From JAJDFU01 sp964595955 (GTDB lineage: Bacteria > Bacteroidota > Bacteroidia > Chitinophagales > Saprospiraceae): a stretch of 54,673 bases of DNA. Made by a program: the position numbers and the translations under genes. Position 1 is the first letter of the stretch. Each line of letters starts with the position of its first letter. The stretch lies in NCBI GenBank assembly GCA_964595955.1, contig CAZQSF010000015.1:1-54673 (forward strand), read 5' to 3'. The notes beneath the pieces are model-generated. The model searched no databases and was not told the origin of the DNA. It saw nothing but the letters and a program-made list of their open reading frames with translations. Shown piece by piece: positions 51,097-54,673 of this stretch.

Positions 51097-52077
51097 TTAT
51101 TGCAGCGGCGCCGCACCAAAGGGCACGCTAAACGGCATGCAGTAAATGATGGCAAAGTTCATGTCGGCCGTATTCACGGATCCCGGTACCGTGTAGGATT
51201 GCTCACCGCCGATGGATTGCAATTGGCCCAGGTTGACCCCACCGGACACATTGGTCCGGTTTGGGCTCAGGTAGACGAAAAGGCCAGGGCCGCTTTGGGT
51301 CTGGAAGTTGCTTTCAAAGCGCAGGCTGGCCTGGGAGCCGTCTACGGTGAGCACGGCCGTGCCGCTGGCGCTGTACCCGTTCTGTCCCGAAAAAGAGCCC
51401 ATGCGGACGGTGGTTATGCTGCCCACCCGCACAGCATAGGGAAGGCTGCTGACGCCTTCGGCTGTAGCCGTTATACCGGCTTCCCCCTCGGCTATTCCGC
51501 TGACTTCCCCGGAGCTCGATACGGCAGCCACTGCCGGGTCCGAACTTTCCCAGCTGATCGTTTTTCCTTCCAGCTCCTGGCCTTCCGAATTGGTTACCCG
51601 GACGCCGAGCTGCAAGCTTTGCCCCACTTCCAGCATGGTTTGATCTGCTTCGATGATCACCATGGCAACCGCATCGGCATCGGCTACTACGGTTACCTGA
51701 ACGGAATCCCGAAGGCTGCCGTTGGCCTCGCCCTGGATAAAGACCTGCCCCGGAGCCAGAGCAGTGATTTGCCCGCCTTCATCCACGGTAGCTACGGCCT
51801 CGTTGGCCGATGTCCACACCCAGTTGGCGGGAACTTCTTGGCCGTCGGCTGCTGCTACCCGAGCGTTGAGCAGGTGGGTCTCCCCCGGAAAGAGCGTGAG
51901 GCTGGACTCCTCGATGATAGCCTGAAAACCACTCATACCCAGCGGTTCGTCGACGATGTCCGTACCGATACAGCCCGCCAGGCCGGCCCACAACAAAGTG
52001 AAAAGAAGCCAACGGTCTTTCGTAGATGAAGCGTTTCGGTAAAGATGGGAGCTTTCTCGTGCGTAGGCTGCCGCCAT
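51097..52077 (-). CDS. Lipoprotein with two Ig-like (Big_2) domains and a C-terminal DM13 domain
   Basis: From the ATG at 52077 the 326-residue protein has a signal ending LAGC (Cys36), with an unusually long N-region; an ATG at 52116 would lengthen it more. Two bacterial Ig-like Big_2 domains follow (SSLTLFPGETHLLNARVAAADGQEVPANWVWTSANEAVATVDEGGQITALAPG; then QTMLEVGQSLQLGVRV...ISWESSDPAVAAVSSSGEVSGIAEGEA). The C-terminal part (about 225-326) has the DM13 pattern SFSGQNGYSASGTAVLTVDGSQASLRFESNFQTQSGPGLFVYLSPN...LGQLQSIGGEQSYTVPG and the terminal Y-C-x-P-F-x-V-x-F-G-x-A motif with the conserved Cys. DM13 is proposed to act in redox or heme-linked electron transfer. It heads a pair with the barrel gene. 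Confidence 0.8.
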   Translation of the reverse strand: MAAAYARESSHLYRNASSTKDRWLLFTLLWAGLAGCIGTDIVDEPLGMSGFQAIIEESSLTLFPGETHLLNARVAAADGQEVPANWVWTSANEAVATVDEGGQITALAPGQVFIQGEANGSLRDSVQVTVVADADAVAMVIIEADQTMLEVGQSLQLGVRVTNSEGQELEGKTISWESSDPAVAAVSSSGEVSGIAEGEAGITATAEGVSSLPYAVRVGSITTVRMGSFSGQNGYSASGTAVLTVDGSQASLRFESNFQTQSGPGLFVYLSPNRTNVSGGVNLGQLQSIGGEQSYTVPGSVNTADMNFAIIYCMPFSVPFGAAPLQ

Positions 52078-52144
52078 CGAGACAATTGGGACATATTCCC
52101 GCCCCTGCGCTTCCAACCGGTGAAATGTGCCGACGGAAGTGCGT

Positions 52145-52579
52145 TCAGGCTTTGGCGTCCAAAAACTGAATGGTATAGTCCACCGGGCTGTTCTTCTTCA
52201 ACATGGCCGTCACCCCACACAGTTCTTCTTGCGAAAGCCGCACAGCCTTTTCCACCTTTTGCCGTTTCGCTTCCAGGTCCGGCCCGTAAAACTTGTACGT
52301 AAGGTGAATGTGGGAGTACACCTGTGGTTGTTCGTCCGTGAGTTCCGCTTTGATGTCGATGTCCAGCCCGTCGAAGGGCACCCGCATCTTGCGCAGCAGT
52401 TCCACCACATCCATGCCGGTGCAGCCGGCCAGGGCCGAGAGTAACAACGGCTTGGGGTTGGGCCCGGTATCGTCGCCCAGTTCCGGGGCGGCGTCGATTT
52501 TCACGGTGTGGTGCTTGATATGGCTGTGAAAGGCGACCTTGCCTTTCCATTCGGTGTTTACCTGATGAGTTTTTTTCAT
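52145..52579 (-). CDS. OsmC family protein
   Basis: OsmC/Ohr proteins reduce organic peroxides through two Cys. From the ATG at 52579 the 144-residue protein reads MKKTHQVNTEWKGKVAF, then GPNPKPLLLSALAGCTGMDVVELLRKM, which is the first active-site Cys context (AGCTGMD), and later EKAVRLSQEELCGVTAMLKKN with the second Cys (LCGV). Both Cys are present, so it can be a peroxidase. A longer frame to 52747 precedes the family start and is rejected. It is on its own upstream of the lipoprotein gene, 67 bases away. Confidence 0.92.
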   Translation of the reverse strand: MKKTHQVNTEWKGKVAFHSHIKHHTVKIDAAPELGDDTGPNPKPLLLSALAGCTGMDVVELLRKMRVPFDGLDIDIKAELTDEQPQVYSHIHLTYKFYGPDLEAKRQKVEKAVRLSQEELCGVTAMLKKNSPVDYTIQFLDAKA

Positions 52580-52784
52580 GTTTGCCTGAAGGGTAGTAAA
52601 TCGAAGTAAATGAAAGCATCCAGGAGCCAATCGGCAGCCCCCGCACGGCTTGCCGGGTTCGCTCGCTCTTAACGAAACAGGCCGCTTTTTTTTGCGGCCC
52701 GACCAAAAATGGAAATGACGGAGAGGAAGAAAAGGTTGCGCCGCCATTAGGAGATCCTTAAATATCCCTTGCGGTTTTTTGGCC

Positions 52785-52792
52785 TACTTTTG
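52785..52792 (+). promoter_or_regulatory. Bacteroidota-type -7 box (TACTTTTG)
   Basis: TACTTTTG, a perfect TAnnTTTG, lies eight bases before the ATG of the Ig-like lipoprotein gene at 52801. Confidence 0.6.
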
Positions 52793-52800
52793 CCGCGATT

Positions 52801-54456
52801 ATGAAGGTAATATTCAGTGCTCACCCGATCCTGGGCCTGCTCTTTGTGCTGGTCTTTTTGTCTGCCTGCGCCTCGGTTTCAGCACCTACCGGTGGGCCCA
52901 GAGACAACGTTCCGCCTCAGTTGGTGGTCGAGAAGTCGACGCCCAACTTGCAGACCTCCTTCACCAAGCAGCCCATCGTGCTCACCTTCGACGAGTGGGT
53001 GGATCTGCAGGACGTGTACAATCAGGTGGTGGTCTCGCCGCCGATCGAGGGTTCACCGGATATTCGCATTCGCAAGAAGTCCGTCGTATTCGAATTCCCG
53101 GAAGAGGCCCGGCTCAAAGACAGCGCAACCTACATCGTCAACTTCGGGGAGGCCGTGCAGGACATCACCGAGAAGAATCCCGCTGAGGATCTGCGATTCG
53201 TTTTCTCTACCGGCCCCTACATTGATTCGCTGAGCCTGCAGGTCGAGATCGTAGATGCTTTTACGGGCGACCCGGTGGAAGGCGTTTTGGTGATGTTATA
53301 CGACCAACTCCAGGATTCGGTCGTGTACAAGGAATTGCCCTTTTACTTCGGAAAAACAGATGCCCGGGGCAGGGTGCGTTTGTCCAACCTCAAGGCGGGT
53401 GTTTTCAAGTTGTTTGCGCTGGTAGATGCCAACAAAAAGTACCTGTACGAGGGGGCGGGAGAGCCCATCGCTTTCTTGGATTCCCCCGTGGCAATTAGCG
53501 ATACGACCGCACCGGTGGTCCTGCTTTTATCTACGCCTCGCACCGAGCTCCGGCTCGGCGATCGACAAACTGATGCATACGGCCGGATAAGTCTTACGTT
53601 CAGCGAGAAGCCGCCCGATTTGGAGGTCTATTCCCGCATGGACGAGGCACCTGCTTACGTTAGGGAATGGCAGGGCGATACGACCCTAATCCTTTGGTAC
53701 GATGCGGATACCCTGAGCGAGTGGTCTTTTCTTCTTCGCAGCGATACCACCTTTCGCGATTCCCTGTCTGTGCGCATTCCCGACCGGTCGGATTTCATGG
53801 AATCGGCACAGCTAAACATTCTTAGCCGGGCGACAAAGGAAGGCGACCTGAATCCGGGGAAACCCCTTTGGCTTGAGTTCAATCATCCGCTGGTTGAAAT
53901 GGATACCGGCGCTTTGGAGCTGCTGGAAGACACGACCCTCACCCCGGTACAGGGCCGGGTGTATACGGATTCCTTGAATCCCCGGCGACTGCTGCTGGAT
54001 TACAGCTGGAAAGAAAGTACGGCCTATCGCCTGGTCATTCCGCCTCAGTCGATCCGCGATCTTTTCGGCTTGCGCCCCTCCGATACGCTCAGGATCAACT
54101 TTCGGACGGACTTCCGGAAGAACTACGGCACCCTGAACTTCAGCTTTGTCAATGCGCCTTCGGATACGGCCTATCTCCTGACCCTGCTGCGCAACGACTC
54201 GGAGGTTGCCCGCTTTTCGGTTCAGGCCGGATCGGATCAGGACCGGTCCGTACCCGATCTGCCCCCCGGCAATTACCGGCTGCGCATAGTAACCGACCTG
54301 AACGGAAACCGGCGGTGGGACCCCGGCAACTATGCTGAAAAACGCCAACCCGAATCCATTGTCACCCGTGATCTGGAGCAATTGCGAGCCAACTGGGTGG
54401 TAGATGTCGCGATCGATTTTGAGGATCTGCGGCCCCCGTCCAAGGCAGAGGAATAG
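52801..54456 (+). CDS. Ig-like domain lipoprotein (Big_5 type)
   Basis: The 551-residue protein has a lipoprotein signal ending LSAC (Cys23), then SVSAPTGGPRDNVPPQLV, the typical start of Bacteroidota Ig-like proteins of the SbsA/Big_5 family (TKQPIVLTFDEWVDLQDVYNQVVVSPPIEGSPDIRIRKKSVVFEFPEEARLKDSATYIVNFGEAVQDITEKNPAEDLRFVFSTG). Later parts contain a CNA-B-like repeat (FGKTDARGRVRLSNLKAGVFKLFALVDANKKYLYEG) and a C-terminal TYLLRIVTDLNGNRRWDPGNY, where the acidic NGNRRWD may bind calcium. It is a cell-surface scaffold by type; its partner is not evident. It is followed by a dense set of palindromes. Confidence 0.85.
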   Translation: MKVIFSAHPILGLLFVLVFLSACASVSAPTGGPRDNVPPQLVVEKSTPNLQTSFTKQPIVLTFDEWVDLQDVYNQVVVSPPIEGSPDIRIRKKSVVFEFPEEARLKDSATYIVNFGEAVQDITEKNPAEDLRFVFSTGPYIDSLSLQVEIVDAFTGDPVEGVLVMLYDQLQDSVVYKELPFYFGKTDARGRVRLSNLKAGVFKLFALVDANKKYLYEGAGEPIAFLDSPVAISDTTAPVVLLLSTPRTELRLGDRQTDAYGRISLTFSEKPPDLEVYSRMDEAPAYVREWQGDTTLILWYDADTLSEWSFLLRSDTTFRDSLSVRIPDRSDFMESAQLNILSRATKEGDLNPGKPLWLEFNHPLVEMDTGALELLEDTTLTPVQGRVYTDSLNPRRLLLDYSWKESTAYRLVIPPQSIRDLFGLRPSDTLRINFRTDFRKNYGTLNFSFVNAPSDTAYLLTLLRNDSEVARFSVQAGSDQDRSVPDLPPGNYRLRIVTDLNGNRRWDPGNYAEKRQPESIVTRDLEQLRANWVVDVAIDFEDLRPPSKAEE

Positions 54457-54461
54457 ATCCT

Positions 54462-54628
54462 CCCTCCTTCAGGGGGTAAAGGGCTTAGCCCGAATTATTC
54501 ACGGATTACCGTGAATAATGACGATAAGTGACTGAAAACAAGCTTGTTTTCAGCTACTTATGTCACGATTAACCCTGACAATTGCAAAATTTTGTGGGCC
54601 CAAATTTGGGTACGGATAATAATACCGT
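54462..54628. repeat. Dense cluster of short palindromes after the Ig-like gene
   Basis: In 167 bases I see CCCT/AGGG (54462-54476), GGGCT-T-AGCCC (54481-54491), an 11-base stem ATTATTCACGG with loop ATTA (54494-54519), a 22-base perfect palindrome centred on AAGCTT (54532-54553) with outer arms ATAAGT/ACTTAT (54524-54561), CAAAATTTTG (54585-54594), CCCAAATTTGGG (54599-54610) and ACGG/CCGT (54612-54628). The region is more AT-rich than the genes. The first part may be the terminator of the Ig-like gene. Confidence 0.7.
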
Positions 54629-54673
54629 TTCAAGTATGAAATGACCTGTCCCGCTTTAAAATAGGTTGGATGC

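Overview
The window reads as chromosomal DNA of a GC-rich member of the Bacteroidota, most plausibly a Saprospiria-type marine or sludge bacterium (inference). Support: almost no Shine-Dalgarno sites; several genes carry the TAnnTTTG -7 box of this phylum close to the start codon; many Sec/lipoprotein signals, CarboxypepD_reg, SPOR, Ig-like and beta-barrel envelope proteins; ATPase-type Lon, RpoN, RlmN and topoisomerase IV in typical Bacteroidota form. I see no rRNA, tRNA, CRISPR, prophage or transposase gene.

Layout. 1-8.3 kb is one long minus-strand stretch: a 3'-truncated, compositionally different lipoprotein gene at the left edge, a toroid-fold protein in the same frame as an M28 peptidase, a cluster of small REP-like hairpins, ThiL, two tandem thioredoxin-fold paralogues and a TPR lipoprotein. 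8.4-11.0 kb holds the DUF1800/DUF1501 pair. 11.0-19.4 kb is mixed housekeeping: GH25 lysozyme, class III aminotransferase, RpoN, aminopeptidase P, RlmN, DUF547, alpha/beta hydrolase. 19.4-21.4 kb is an ECF sigma factor overlapping a gene for an anti-sigma-like protein fused to an outer-membrane barrel. 21.5-28.8 kb is a minus-strand MarR-HlyD-RND-NT5C-GtrA-TolC efflux operon. 28.8-33.3 kb holds small redox and envelope genes. 33.4-39.1 kb has a GCS2-CBS fusion, aconitase, a SnoaL-like protein and an SDR, with clear hairpin terminators. 39.2-44.6 kb has a CarboxypepD_reg protein, Lon and ParE. 44.7-46.7 kb is a membrane protein plus an HTTM/vitamin-K-carboxylase-like protein. 46.7-50.1 kb is the sulfate-activation set cysN, cysD, cysC, DUF2061. 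50.2-52.6 kb has an outer-membrane barrel, a Big_2/DM13 lipoprotein and OsmC. 52.8-54.5 kb is an Ig-like lipoprotein, followed by a run of palindromes at the right edge.

How genes work together. The efflux operon supplies all three parts of a tripartite pump plus its probable MarR regulator, with a palindrome just before the marR start. The sulfate genes take sulfate to PAPS, but no reductase is in view, so the PAPS may feed sulfation or an assimilation set elsewhere. The sigma/anti-sigma pair is a self-contained envelope-signalling module. No single obvious defence or secretion system is present. The most unusual items are the partial lipoprotein at 1-1323 with a C10 tract upstream (possible phase-variable, polymorphic-tail surface protein), the cross-envelope anti-sigma/barrel fusion, the GCS2-CBS fusion, the HTTM protein and the palindrome clusters at 3.7-4.0 kb and 54.46-54.63 kb.
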